Origin: Bradyrhizobium ivorense
GTDB taxonomy: Bacteria > Pseudomonadota > Alphaproteobacteria > Rhizobiales > Xanthobacteraceae
Reading direction: 5' to 3'
NCBI RefSeq assembly: GCF_900696085.1
Contig: NZ_CAADFC020000004.1
Coordinates: forward strand, 434,001-498,000
Length of the DNA stretch: 64,000 bases
In this document: positions 55,250-64,000 of the stretch, piece after piece
Numbering within the stretch: the stretch's first letter is position 1
Layout of the letters: each line of letters begins with the position of its first letter
The notes under the pieces: generated by a model
The model's input: the letters and a program-made list of their open reading frames with translations, nothing else
Told to the model about the DNA's origin: nothing
Database searches by the model: none
Made by a program: the position numbers and the translations under genes

Positions 55250-55665
55250 CGATGGCGTACTGGCTGGTGAAATCCGAACCGTCGAGCTGGTCGTGGGACC
55301 AGCAGGTCGCCAAGGGCGCAAAGGGCGAAGCCTGGACCGGCGTGCGTAATTTCACCGCGCGACAGAACCTCGTGAACATGAAGAAGGGCGACAAAGCGTT
55401 CTTCTATCACTCCAACGAGGGCAAGGAGATCGTCGGTATCGCCGAGATCATCAAGGAAGCCTATCCCGATCCGACCGACAAGACCGGCAAGTTCGTCTGC
55501 GTCGACATCAAGGCCGACAAGCCGTTGCCGACGCCGGTGACGATGGCCGCGATCAAGGCCGACAAGAAACTCGCCGACATGGCGCTGGTGAAATACTCGC
55601 GGCTGTCGGTGCAGCCGGTGACGGCGGATGAGTGGAAGATGGTCTGCAAGATGGGCGGGCTGTGA
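55246..55665 (+). CDS. EVE-domain protein
   Basis: 139 residues. The EVE signature, [20 protein letters not shown] then [20 protein letters not shown] and [18 protein letters not shown], is clear. EVE is related to PUA and YTH folds and binds modified bases in RNA or DNA; substrate not known for this protein. The ATG at 55246 overlaps the gpsA stop; an ATG at 55252 (MAYWLVK) is also plausible. Part of the gpsA operon. Confidence 0.95.
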   Translation: MTMAYWLVKSEPSSWSWDQQVAKGAKGEAWTGVRNFTARQNLVNMKKGDKAFFYHSNEGKEIVGIAEIIKEAYPDPTDKTGKFVCVDIKADKPLPTPVTMAAIKADKKLADMALVKYSRLSVQPVTADEWKMVCKMGGL

Positions 55666-55816
55666 ACCCTCTCCCCTTGTGGGAGAGGGTCGCTTCGCGA
55701 AGCGAAGCGGGGTGAGGGGTATCGCGCCCCTCGGCACACTCTCGCAAACGGAGAGAGACCCCTCATCCGTCGCGGACTACGTCCGCGCCACCTTCTCCCA
55801 CAAGGGGAGAAGGGAA
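55665..55816. repeat. Palindromic element, CCCTCTCCCCTTGTGGGAGAGG type
   Basis: ACCCTCTCCCCTTGTGGGAG at the left with GGGGTGAGGGG; at the right ACCCCTCATCCGTCGCGGAC and TTCTCCCACAAGGGGAGAAG. Nested hairpins TCGCTTCGCGAAGCGA and GTCGCGGACTACGTCCGCG. Between convergent EVE and topoisomerase genes. Confidence 0.8.
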
Positions 55817-55820
55817 GAAA

Positions 55821-56990
55821 TCAAGCCCCCGCCGCCATCACCACCTGCGCCAGCAGTTGCTCGCGCTTGGACTGGGTGCGGTAGCCGCCCATCGTCGCGG
55901 CGAAACGTTCGAGGATGCCGTCCTCGAAAGCGGTGACGATGGTGTCGTGGACGTAGCTCTTGCGGCAGATCGCCGGCGTGTTGGAGAGCTGGTCGGCGGC
56001 GGCGCGGATCGCGTCCAGCACCTGGCGCTTGCGGCCGCGCTGACTGGTGGCCGGCGTGATCCGCGACAGTGATTCAACCACGACCGCCGATGCCATCAGG
56101 GTGCGGAAATCCTTCAGCGAGATCTTGATGCCGGCGATCTCGCGCAGGAACGCGTTCACCGCCGTGGTCGAGGCGGCGCGGACGACGCCCGAGCGGTCGT
56201 AATACTGGAACATGCGCTTGCCTGGCACCGCGCGCAGAACGCCGATCGCGCGCACCAGCTTGGCCGCATCGCATTCCTTGCGCACGGCCTTGCCGCCCTT
56301 GGCCTTGAAGGTCAGCACCAGCGAATCGTCTTCCAGCGTGACGTTGGACTTCAAGAGCGTGGTGGCGCCGCGGGTGCCGTTGAGGCGGGCATAGGATTCG
56401 TTGCCGGGACGGATCGCGGTGCGCGCGATCAACTCGATCACCGCCGACAGCGCGAATTCGCGGGTCGGCTCGTCGCCCGACAGAAACGCCGAGACCTTGC
56501 GCCGGATCTTCGGCAGCGCGGCCACCAGCTTGGCGAGGCGATGCGCCTTGCGCTGCTCGCGCACCTTCTCCCAATCGGCGTGATAGCGGTATTGCAGCCG
56601 GCCGGCGGCATCGAGACCGACCGCCTGCAGATGCGTGTTCGGATCGGTGGAGTAGCGCACCTGGCGATAGGCCGGAGGCATCGCCATCGCGTGCAGCCTG
56701 CGGATGGTGCGGGCGTCGCGGACGTGCGAGCCGTTGGCGCGAACGAATGAATATGTCTTGCCGCGTTTGATGCGGCGGATGGTCAGCTCGTTCTGGTCGC
56801 CGAGCCGCAGGCCGAGGTCGCGGGCGAGTTCCTCAACCGAGGCCTTGATGGCGCCTGATGCGTCGAGCTTGATTGTGCCGGGCTTGCTGGCCGGACGCGG
56901 CTTCGGCCATTGGCCAAGCGCCTTTGCCAAAGCGACAGCAGGATCGGCGGAAACGGGCCGCACAGCCGCGATGTTCTGCTGATCCATCAT
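55821..56990 (-). CDS. DNA topoisomerase IB
   Basis: 389 residues. A type IB topoisomerase of the poxvirus/bacterial kind: N-terminal module with YSFVRANGSHVRDARTIRRL and MAMPPAYRQVRYSTDPNTHL, then the catalytic core with RTAIRPGNESYARLNGTRGA, LTFKAKGGKAVRKE, DFRTLMASAVVVESLSRI and nucleophile Tyr346 in CRKSYVHDTIV. These give the usual Arg-Lys-Arg-His/Asn-Tyr set. It relaxes supercoils through a 3'-phosphotyrosine intermediate. Plasmid- or chromosome-maintenance roles unclear; conserved in rhizobia. Starts at MMDQQNIAAV. Confidence 0.95.
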   Translation of the reverse strand: MMDQQNIAAVRPVSADPAVALAKALGQWPKPRPASKPGTIKLDASGAIKASVEELARDLGLRLGDQNELTIRRIKRGKTYSFVRANGSHVRDARTIRRLHAMAMPPAYRQVRYSTDPNTHLQAVGLDAAGRLQYRYHADWEKVREQRKAHRLAKLVAALPKIRRKVSAFLSGDEPTREFALSAVIELIARTAIRPGNESYARLNGTRGATTLLKSNVTLEDDSLVLTFKAKGGKAVRKECDAAKLVRAIGVLRAVPGKRMFQYYDRSGVVRAASTTAVNAFLREIAGIKISLKDFRTLMASAVVVESLSRITPATSQRGRKRQVLDAIRAAADQLSNTPAICRKSYVHDTIVTAFEDGILERFAATMGGYRTQSKREQLLAQVVMAAGA

Positions 56991-57268
56991 CTTCGCTAGA
57001 CGCCTTGTTCCTGTTCTCCGGGTAATGCCGCTTCTTGGGGCTTCGTTCCGGCGGGCCGTCTGGGCCCCGGGAAGGCCATTTAGGGGGTCTTGGCCGACAT
57101 TGCGAGTCGCGAATCAGTCGCTAGAGGTTTCTAAATACCTTTCATGGGTGCCATTCGGCCGATAACCTTGATGTCGGCCTGCCCCGATACGGGGAATTGA
57201 TCGCTGGAACCGCCGACGGAGGCGGCGGTCCGTACCGATTTTGGGCCCGGGAGCGACCCGGAACCGGG
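56991..57268. other. Intergenic region, no gene seen
   Basis: Between topoisomerase IB and the DUF2059 gene. It carries a GACCCGG-like GC hairpin near 57255-57275 at the DUF2059 stop (GAGCGACCCGGAACCGGGTC) and no conserved reading frame. Confidence 0.4.
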
Positions 57269-57781
57269 TCAGATATTGTGGCCCTTCTTGCGCAACTCCT
57301 CGATCATCCGCTGCCGCAGCTCGACGGAAACCGACTGTCCGAACTTCTGGCCGGCCAGCAACGATTGCTGCGTGAGCGCGGGCGACTTGGCGAGGAATTT
57401 CTGGCCGACCGGGGTCTTGTAGAAGGCGATCAGGCCGCGCAGATCGTCGGGAGTGAAGTTGTTGGCGTAGACGATGGCGACCGCCTCCGACAATTCGCTG
57501 AAGCGGGCCTGGAAGGCCGCGAGCATAACCGGCATCAGGGCGTCGTAGTCGCGCTCGACTTCGCTGCGGCCCTGCACGATGGCGGGCTTGAGGCTCGTCA
57601 TCAGCGTCGGCATCAGCGCCTTGAACTGATCGACGAAGTGGATGGTGGTCACCAGCTCCCGCGCGGCCGCCAGCGCGTCCGCAGACGGCGCCGGCGCCGC
57701 CGTCTGGGCGCGGGCGAGCGGCGCCGAGAGCGACATGACTACGACCAAGAGAGCAGTGACGCGGAGCAGGCGATCCATCAT
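57269..57781 (-). CDS. DUF2059 family secreted protein
   Basis: 170 residues. Signal peptide MMDRLLRVTALLVVVMSLSA with cleavage near ARAQT, then the DUF2059 block: FVDQFKALMPTLMTSLKPAI and LSEAVAIVYANNFTPDDLRG, FYKTPVGQKFLAKSPALTQQ. DUF2059 is common in proteobacterial periplasmic proteins and has no known activity. It is divergent from acs with about 195 bp between. Confidence 0.88.
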   Translation of the reverse strand: MMDRLLRVTALLVVVMSLSAPLARAQTAAPAPSADALAAARELVTTIHFVDQFKALMPTLMTSLKPAIVQGRSEVERDYDALMPVMLAAFQARFSELSEAVAIVYANNFTPDDLRGLIAFYKTPVGQKFLAKSPALTQQSLLAGQKFGQSVSVELRQRMIEELRKKGHNI

Positions 57782-57977
57782 AGAGGTTACTCGTCGGTGC
57801 GTTGCGGCAAGCCATCCTACCACAGGTAGAAGCTGCAGAGCATGCCCGGCGGTTTGACGCGACGAAAGTACAGTCCTTTTTCCTTGCCGGGCCGGAATGC
57901 GGCAACGCATAATTCGGCAATGATCAAGAAGGCTTGCCGGCGCGTTGTTGGCTGGTGGCAGTGAGTGGAGGAAGCGA

Positions 57978-59930
<1,953 letters not shown>

Positions 59931-59961
59931 GCTGACACCGGCAACATCGCACGACGAATCT

Positions 59962-59997
59962 GAGGGCCGCGCGCAATTCGCCGCGGCCCTCTGCTTT
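59962..59997 (+). terminator. Terminator-like hairpin after acs
   Basis: GAGGGCCGCG (59962-59971) pairs with CGCGGCCCTC (59982-59991), a 10-base loop, then TGCTTTT. Confidence 0.8.
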
Positions 59998-60247
59998 TCA
60001 CGGGATTGCCAGAGACGAGGCGCGCACGCGGCGCGTTTGTGGCCAAGTGTTGTTTTCAAGTCATTTACTTTAATCGGAAGATTTTCTTTCTTGCCGCCAT
60101 CAGAACGTGTCTCGCGACCGCCGTGGCAACCATCCGGTTAAGACACGCGGTTAACATCGCGTGCGTGAGACCGCAGGCCCGTTTTTGCAGGGGCTTGTTG
60201 CTTCGTTTTTGGCTCCCTCCGGGAGCTGTTGGGACGTGGAGAGTGTG
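59998..60247. other. Intergenic region before the L,D-transpeptidase
   Basis: The part at 60040-60140 is AT-rich with TTGTTTTCAAG and ACTTTAATCGG, a likely promoter region, though the -35/-10 spacing is short. No gene or repeat seen. Confidence 0.4.
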
Positions 60248-60763
60248 ATGTCGGTGAGGATTGCGGTGGCGGTGGCCGCCACCATCGGGGCGGGCGTGTT
60301 GATGTCATCTGCGGCCGAAGCGCGGCCGGAAATGGTCGGGATGCGCGGTGACAATTACGAGCCGGGCACCATCGTGGTCAGGACCAACGAACGGCGGCTC
60401 TATCTCATTCTCGATTCCGGCCACGCGATGCGTTACCCGGTCGGCGTCGGCAAGGCCGGCAAGCAGTGGGCCGGCACCACGAAGATCGACGGCAAATACA
60501 CCAATCCCGCCTGGTCGCCGCCCGCCGAGGTGAGGCGCGACAAGCCCAACATGCCGGACGTGATCCCCGGCGGCTCGCCGCGCAACCCGATGGGCGTCGC
60601 CGCGATGACGCTCGCCGGCGGCGAATACGCGATCCACGGCACCAACGTGCCGGGTTCGGTCGGCGGCTTCGTCTCCTACGGCTGCATCCGCATGCTGAAC
60701 AGCGATATCACCGATCTCTATCAGCGCGTTTCGGTCGGCGCGACCGTCGTCGTCACGCGCTGA
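60248..60763 (+). CDS. L,D-transpeptidase (YkuD family)
   Basis: 171 residues from MSVRIAVAVAATIGAGVLMS, a signal peptide. The catalytic YkuD motif is IHGTNVPGSVGGF then VSYGCIRML (HGT...S-x-GC-R), with Cys146 as nucleophile. It would cross-link meso-DAP peptides in the periplasmic cell wall or attach proteins to it. Short single-domain form, like Erfk family proteins of rhizobia. GGAGAG lies upstream of the ATG at 60248. The terminator at 60787 follows. Confidence 0.93.
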   Translation: MSVRIAVAVAATIGAGVLMSSAAEARPEMVGMRGDNYEPGTIVVRTNERRLYLILDSGHAMRYPVGVGKAGKQWAGTTKIDGKYTNPAWSPPAEVRRDKPNMPDVIPGGSPRNPMGVAAMTLAGGEYAIHGTNVPGSVGGFVSYGCIRMLNSDITDLYQRVSVGATVVVTR

Positions 60764-60786
60764 CACGCATCAGAGCTGCGCACGAC

Positions 60787-60812
60787 AAAGGCCGCGCCTC
60801 TGCGCGGCCTTT
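60787..60812. terminator. Bidirectional terminator between L,D-transpeptidase and thermonuclease genes
   Basis: Perfect 11-bp stem AAAGGCCGCGC (60787-60797) and GCGCGGCCTTT (60802-60812) with loop CTCT. T-tracts on both strands (TTTTGC and CTTTGTCG) suit termination from both convergent genes. Confidence 0.85.
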
Positions 60813-60833
60813 TGCTTTGGTCAGCACGGCCGC

Positions 60834-61445
60834 TCAGCGCGCGGCGTTCGCACACCAGCCGAAGCGGTGACCGCCATTGTAGGCGCGCGCATAGCCGCCG
60901 GCGAGCAACGCGGACGAGACGTTGTCGGTCTTCTTCGTCGCGACGTCGGCCACGACGCGTCCCTGATATTTGTCGGGGCCGACATTGTAGATCGCGACGC
61001 TGCCCTGGCCGAGCAGATCGCGCAGCGCCACCGTCGCCGCTTCCGCCATCTGCAACTCGCGCCGGCACGACGCCTTCAACTCCGGCGCATCGATGCCGCG
61101 CAGCCGGACCCGCGTGATCAGATCGGGGCCCGGCGGCAGATGCACCCGCGCCTCGAAGGTGTCGCCATCGATGGTCCTGATCACGTCGACGGCATGCCGG
61201 ATGTCGGGCGCGCCGGTACGCTGCAGGATCACGTCGGTATCGTGCGACCGGCCGAGCGACCAGTGCGGCGGCCAATGCACCCACTGGCGGATCGGAAGCG
61301 TGCTGCCGACGGCGATGCCGAGCACGAACACCCACGGCAGCACCGAGGAGAAGCGCCGGCCCCATACCGAGCGACCGGACGACGGCCGCCCGAATGGCGG
61401 GCGTCCCGGCACCCGATGAGCATTTATTCTCTCGTATGGGGACAT
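60834..61445 (-). CDS. Thermonuclease (SNase)-like protein, membrane-anchored
   Basis: 203 residues. A membrane segment at about 34-52 (FSSVLPWVFVLGIAVGSTLP) follows a Pro/Arg-rich start. The nuclease core keeps the SNase pattern: VIRTIDGDTFEARVHL, ITRVRLRGIDAPELKASCRR and VATKKTDNVSSALLAGGYAR. The active-site Asp and first Arg are present, but the second catalytic Arg and Glu pair (the usual xxERxGR region) is not clear by eye. It would sit on the periplasmic face; activity uncertain. Confidence 0.8.
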   Translation of the reverse strand: MSPYERINAHRVPGRPPFGRPSSGRSVWGRRFSSVLPWVFVLGIAVGSTLPIRQWVHWPPHWSLGRSHDTDVILQRTGAPDIRHAVDVIRTIDGDTFEARVHLPPGPDLITRVRLRGIDAPELKASCRRELQMAEAATVALRDLLGQGSVAIYNVGPDKYQGRVVADVATKKTDNVSSALLAGGYARAYNGGHRFGWCANAAR

Positions 61446-61510
61446 ATTCCCAAGCTAAGCCGGAGTCGTGGCCTCAGGCAAGGGTCGCACGGCACAGGTT
61501 ACCAAGAGTC

Positions 61511-61735
61511 TCAAAAGTCTGACGCGATGCCCTTGGTTTCCCAATCGCCGTAACGCGTCGGCTCGGGACCTTTCGGGCCCTGATATTCCTTCGGCCGCGC
61601 GGCCGCGTTTTGCTCCGCCGCCTTGCGGCGCTCCTCCGCTTCGGCGAGCGCGCGTTGCGCCGCCGGCGTCAGTGGCTTGCGCGCGGCGGGTTCCGCTGGC
61701 GATGCAGTTTTTTCAGATGGAGATTTCTCGGACAT
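61511..61735 (-). CDS. DUF1674 (SDHAF4-like) protein
   Basis: 74 residues. Ala/Glu-rich helical part (KPLTPAAQRALAEAEERRKA) and the conserved C-terminal GPEPTRYGDWETKGIASDF. DUF1674 is the bacterial form of SDHAF4, which helps flavinated SdhA assemble in succinate dehydrogenase; succinate dehydrogenase genes are not in this window. The upstream sequence has AGATGGAGATTTCTCGGACATG-like start context; ATG at 61735. Divergent from the RsmB-type gene. Confidence 0.92.
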   Translation of the reverse strand: MSEKSPSEKTASPAEPAARKPLTPAAQRALAEAEERRKAAEQNAAARPKEYQGPKGPEPTRYGDWETKGIASDF

Positions 61736-61958
61736 GGCGGGACTCTTTGGCAGGACTCTTTGGCAAAGCTCTTCGGCAGATCTCTCAAACTCTCCGGCTG
61801 CATGCCTCGACTTGTGATGCCCTCACAGTGACGGCATCACGTTCCTGAAATCCCTCAGCGCGATTCTTACATTTGGCATATTCGCATGCCAGAGGTGTTT
61901 CTCGCGTTACGGGCATGAGCCGAATGTAACTCAGCACCTTTCGAGATATCTCCGCTTC

Positions 61959-63311
61959 ATGCCCCCTTCAAGGTTTGCAGTTCCCGCCGAAGTGCCCGGT
62001 CTCGCGGCACGCCGTATTGCGGCCGACATTCTCGACGGCGTGCTGCACAAGCATCGCACGCTCGATGATCAGCTCGACGGCGCCGGCGCGCATCCCGGTC
62101 TGAAATCGCTCGCCGATCGCGACCGCGCGCTGATGCGCCGGCTGGTGTCGACCATTTTGCGCCGGCTCGGCACGCTCGGCCATCTGCTGTCGCGGCTGCT
62201 CGATCGCGGCGTGCCGACCGATGCGCCGCGCGCGCAAAGTGCGCTGCTGATCGGCGCCGCGCAGATCATCTGGATGGACGTGCCCGATCACGCCGCGGTC
62301 GATCTCTCGGTGCGGCTGGTGCAATCGGACCGCCGCGCGGCGAAATATGCCGGGCTCGTCAACGCCGTGCTGCGCCGCTGTGCGCGCGAGGGCCAGGGGC
62401 TGATCGACGAGGTGAAGACGCAGACGCTCGATCTGCCGCAGTGGATGCTGGCGCGCTGGACCGCGCATTACGGCGAGGAGACCGCGCGCAACATGGCGCT
62501 CGCGCTCGGCCACGAGCCGTCGCTCGATCTCACGGTGAAGGCGGACGCGCTGCAATGGGCGAGCCGCCTGCATGGCGAGCGGCTGCCGACGGGAACCGTG
62601 CGCACGCTGCTGCAGGGTTCCGTGACCATGCTGCCCGGTTTCGCCGAAGGCCAATGGTGGGTGCAGGACGCTGCCGCCGCGCTGCCGGCGCGGCTGTTCG
62701 GCGACGTCAAGGACAAGGCGATCGCCGATCTCTGCGCCGCGCCCGGCGGCAAGACCGCGCAACTGGCGCTGGCCGGCGCCCGTGTCACCGCGATCGATCG
62801 CTCGCCGGCGCGGATGGCGCGGCTGCGCGACAACCTCACGCGGCTGGCGCTATCGGCCGAGCCCATCGTCGCCGACGCGGCCGAATGGCCGGCGCAGGCC
62901 GCAAGTTTCGACGGCATCCTGGTCGATGCGCCCTGCACCTCGACCGGGACCATCCGCCGTCACCCCGACGTTGCCTGGCTGCGCCAGGAGGCCGACATCG
63001 GCGCGCTGGCGGCGTTGCAGAAGCGGCTCCTGCAAAAGGCCGTCGCGTTGCTGAAACCCGGCGGTACGCTGATCTACTGCACCTGTTCGCTGGAGCCGGA
63101 GGAAGGCGAGCGGGCGATCGCCGCGCTGCTGGCGAGCGAATCAGGCCTGCGGCGCGCGCCGGTCGAGAAGGGCGAAGTCGCGGGCCTCGAGGAGATCATC
63201 ACCACTGAGGGTGATTTGCGCACCCTGCCCTGCCATTTGCCGCACGCCGATCCGCGGCTTGGCGGCCTGGATGGATTTTACGCGGCGAGGCTGGTTAAAT
63301 CCGCTGGTTAA
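61959..63311 (+). CDS. RsmB/NOP2/Sun family rRNA cytosine-C5 methyltransferase
   Basis: 450 residues. Residues 1-150 are a NusB-like helical domain (ARRIAADILDGVLHKHRTLD, DRALMRRLVSTILRRLGTLG). The SAM domain has DLCAAPGGKTAQLALAGARV, AIDRSPARMARLRDNLTRL and the two catalytic cysteines, in VDAPCTSTGTIRRHPDVAWL and LIYCTCSLEPEEGER. The DAPCS/TCS pair is typical of RsmB, Trm4 and YebU types. Probable 16S rRNA C967-type methyltransferase or a paralogue; I do not give a symbol. ATG at 61959. Confidence 0.9.
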   Translation: MPPSRFAVPAEVPGLAARRIAADILDGVLHKHRTLDDQLDGAGAHPGLKSLADRDRALMRRLVSTILRRLGTLGHLLSRLLDRGVPTDAPRAQSALLIGAAQIIWMDVPDHAAVDLSVRLVQSDRRAAKYAGLVNAVLRRCAREGQGLIDEVKTQTLDLPQWMLARWTAHYGEETARNMALALGHEPSLDLTVKADALQWASRLHGERLPTGTVRTLLQGSVTMLPGFAEGQWWVQDAAAALPARLFGDVKDKAIADLCAAPGGKTAQLALAGARVTAIDRSPARMARLRDNLTRLALSAEPIVADAAEWPAQAASFDGILVDAPCTSTGTIRRHPDVAWLRQEADIGALAALQKRLLQKAVALLKPGGTLIYCTCSLEPEEGERAIAALLASESGLRRAPVEKGEVAGLEEIITTEGDLRTLPCHLPHADPRLGGLDGFYAARLVKSAG

Positions 63312-63383
63312 ATCCTGATTTTGAGCGTGATTCTTCTAAGCTCGTTGCAGTGATTCGCGCGTGTGACAAGACGGTGTCCGAGT

Positions 63384-63441
63384 GCGTTCTTGGGTACGTT
63401 TTCTTGGCACGTTTTCTTGGGCACGTTTTCTTGGGCGCGTT
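63384..63441. repeat. Tandem TTCTTGGGCACGTT repeat
   Basis: Four imperfect units of about 14 bp, reading GTTCTTGGGTACG, TTTTCTTGGCACG, TTTTCTTGGGCACG and TTTTCTTGGGCGCG in the gap between the methyltransferase and heparinase genes. Each unit starts with a T-run. Confidence 0.85.
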
Positions 63442-63491
63442 TCCGGATTAAATAAGGATTCGTTGAACAACTCCTCCCCACAAGGTTAGGC

Positions 63492-64000
63492 GTGTCGGTC
63501 GCTCAAAGCAGACGCATCTCGACGCTGATTGCTGGCCGCTTCGCGCGCAGCATGATTGCGCGCGCGAGCGGGGGAACCGTCGCGCTGTCGCGGCTGTGGC
63601 CGGGCCGCACCGACCGCCTGATCATCGCCCCGCACGACCTGCGGACCGCCGACGCCACCCGCGCCGCCGAGATCTATGCCGGACGATTCGTGTTCGCGGG
63701 CAAGATCGTAACCTGCCACGGCCGCTCGATCTTCGATCTCGAGCCGCCGTCGGAGGATTGGGAAGCCGCGCTGCTCGGCTTCGGCTGGCTGCGTCATCTG
63801 CGCGCCGCCGACACCGCGCTGACCCGCGCCAACGCCCGCTCGCTGGTCGACGACTGGATCTCCAACCAGGCGCGCAAGCGGCCGCTGGAGCGACGCGCCG
63901 ACGTGCGCGCGCGCCGCGTGATCTCGCTGCTGTCGCAGGCGCCGCTGGTGCTCGGCGACACCGACGGCAAATTCTACCGCAAATATCTGCGCGGGCTGGC
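63492..64000 (+). CDS. Heparinase II/III family protein, N-terminal part
   Basis: Runs off the right edge after about 169 codons. GTG at 63492 has AAGG about six bases upstream. The peptide begins VSVAQSRRISTLIAGRFARS and continues with LWPGRTDRLIIAPHDLRTAD, AAEIYAGRFVFAGKIVTCHG and FGWLRHLRAADTALTRANAR. This is the all-helical N-terminal (toroid) domain of heparinase II/III-type proteins in alphaproteobacteria, usually found 3' of an rsmB-type gene and before purH in rhizobia. The lyase domain lies beyond the window. Substrate would be a uronic acid-containing polysaccharide; unproven. Confidence 0.75.
   Translation, partial: MSVAQSRRISTLIAGRFARSMIARASGGTVALSRLWPGRTDRLIIAPHDLRTADATRAAEIYAGRFVFAGKIVTCHGRSIFDLEPPSEDWEAALLGFGWLRHLRAADTALTRANARSLVDDWISNQARKRPLERRADVRARRVISLLSQAPLVLGDTDGKFYRKYLRGL

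Noticed and set aside
63384..63441. Possible CRISPR-like array
   Set aside because: Units are contiguous with no spacers, and no cas genes are present.

Overview
The window is high-GC alphaproteobacterial chromosome, most likely Bradyrhizobium or a close relative in the Nitrobacteraceae. I base this on the gene families present (IalB-type protein, HemY next to a Mic60/COG4223 protein, DUF1674, a small GWKWTV-type protein), the dense ORF shadows expected of about 65% GC, and many dispersed palindromes of the kinds common in Bradyrhizobium intergenic DNA. No phage, plasmid replication, CRISPR or symbiosis genes are visible. Most of the window is core or housekeeping sequence with small lineage-specific genes between.

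Layout. 1-4.7 kb: the tail of a receiver-domain protein, a decayed IS1595-like transposase remnant, a BacA/SbmA-type ABC transporter, an FkbM methyltransferase, a VOC protein and a proline-rich small protein. 4.9-8.4 kb: a large Pro/Ala-rich OmpA-family protein, then a divergent NTF2-like/TetR pair with two operator-like dyads between them. 8.4-16.8 kb: argG, a PAP2 phosphatase, a small membrane protein, rlmN, an IalB-family protein, a dienoyl-CoA-reductase-like SDR, a quinone oxidoreductase, a YkvA-like protein and a pterin dehydratase. 17-22 kb: a membrane-anchored TAXI protein, a Tat-exported PhoD phosphatase, and a divergent single-domain receiver and Crp/Fnr regulator. 22.3-25.3 kb: a five-gene operon (Lgt-like membrane protein, Tes/MJ0619-like radical SAM enzyme, three tandem paralogous small membrane proteins). 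This is the most interesting unit in the window. 25.4-34.6 kb: typA with a hairpin leader, an amine oxidase, a DCC protein with an epimerase-DoxX fusion and a DUF2269 protein, a GNAT protein, ppa, then YggT, DUF167 and folD.

34.8-46.9 kb: tRNA-Ala(CGC), an enoyl-CoA hydratase, a class I amidotransferase, an SDR, a TerB-like protein, a class III cyclase, a P450, a Tat-exported hydrolase, an MFS exporter with a C-terminal ABM-like domain, two paralogous Cys-rich secreted proteins and a polysaccharide deacetylase. 47-48.8 kb: a lower-GC FAD oxidoreductase and a 56-codon gene next to tRNA-Thr(CGT), possibly a small acquired segment. 48.9-57 kb: hemY, mic60-like and hemD on one strand; tsaD, gpsA and an EVE-domain gene on the other; then topoisomerase IB. 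57.2-64 kb: DUF2059, acs, L,D-transpeptidase, a thermonuclease-like protein, DUF1674, an RsmB-type methyltransferase and the start of a heparinase II/III gene.

CDS starts were often moved inward from the longest ORF to a codon with a better Shine-Dalgarno match or the family's usual N-terminus. All family assignments come from motifs read by eye; no database search was run.
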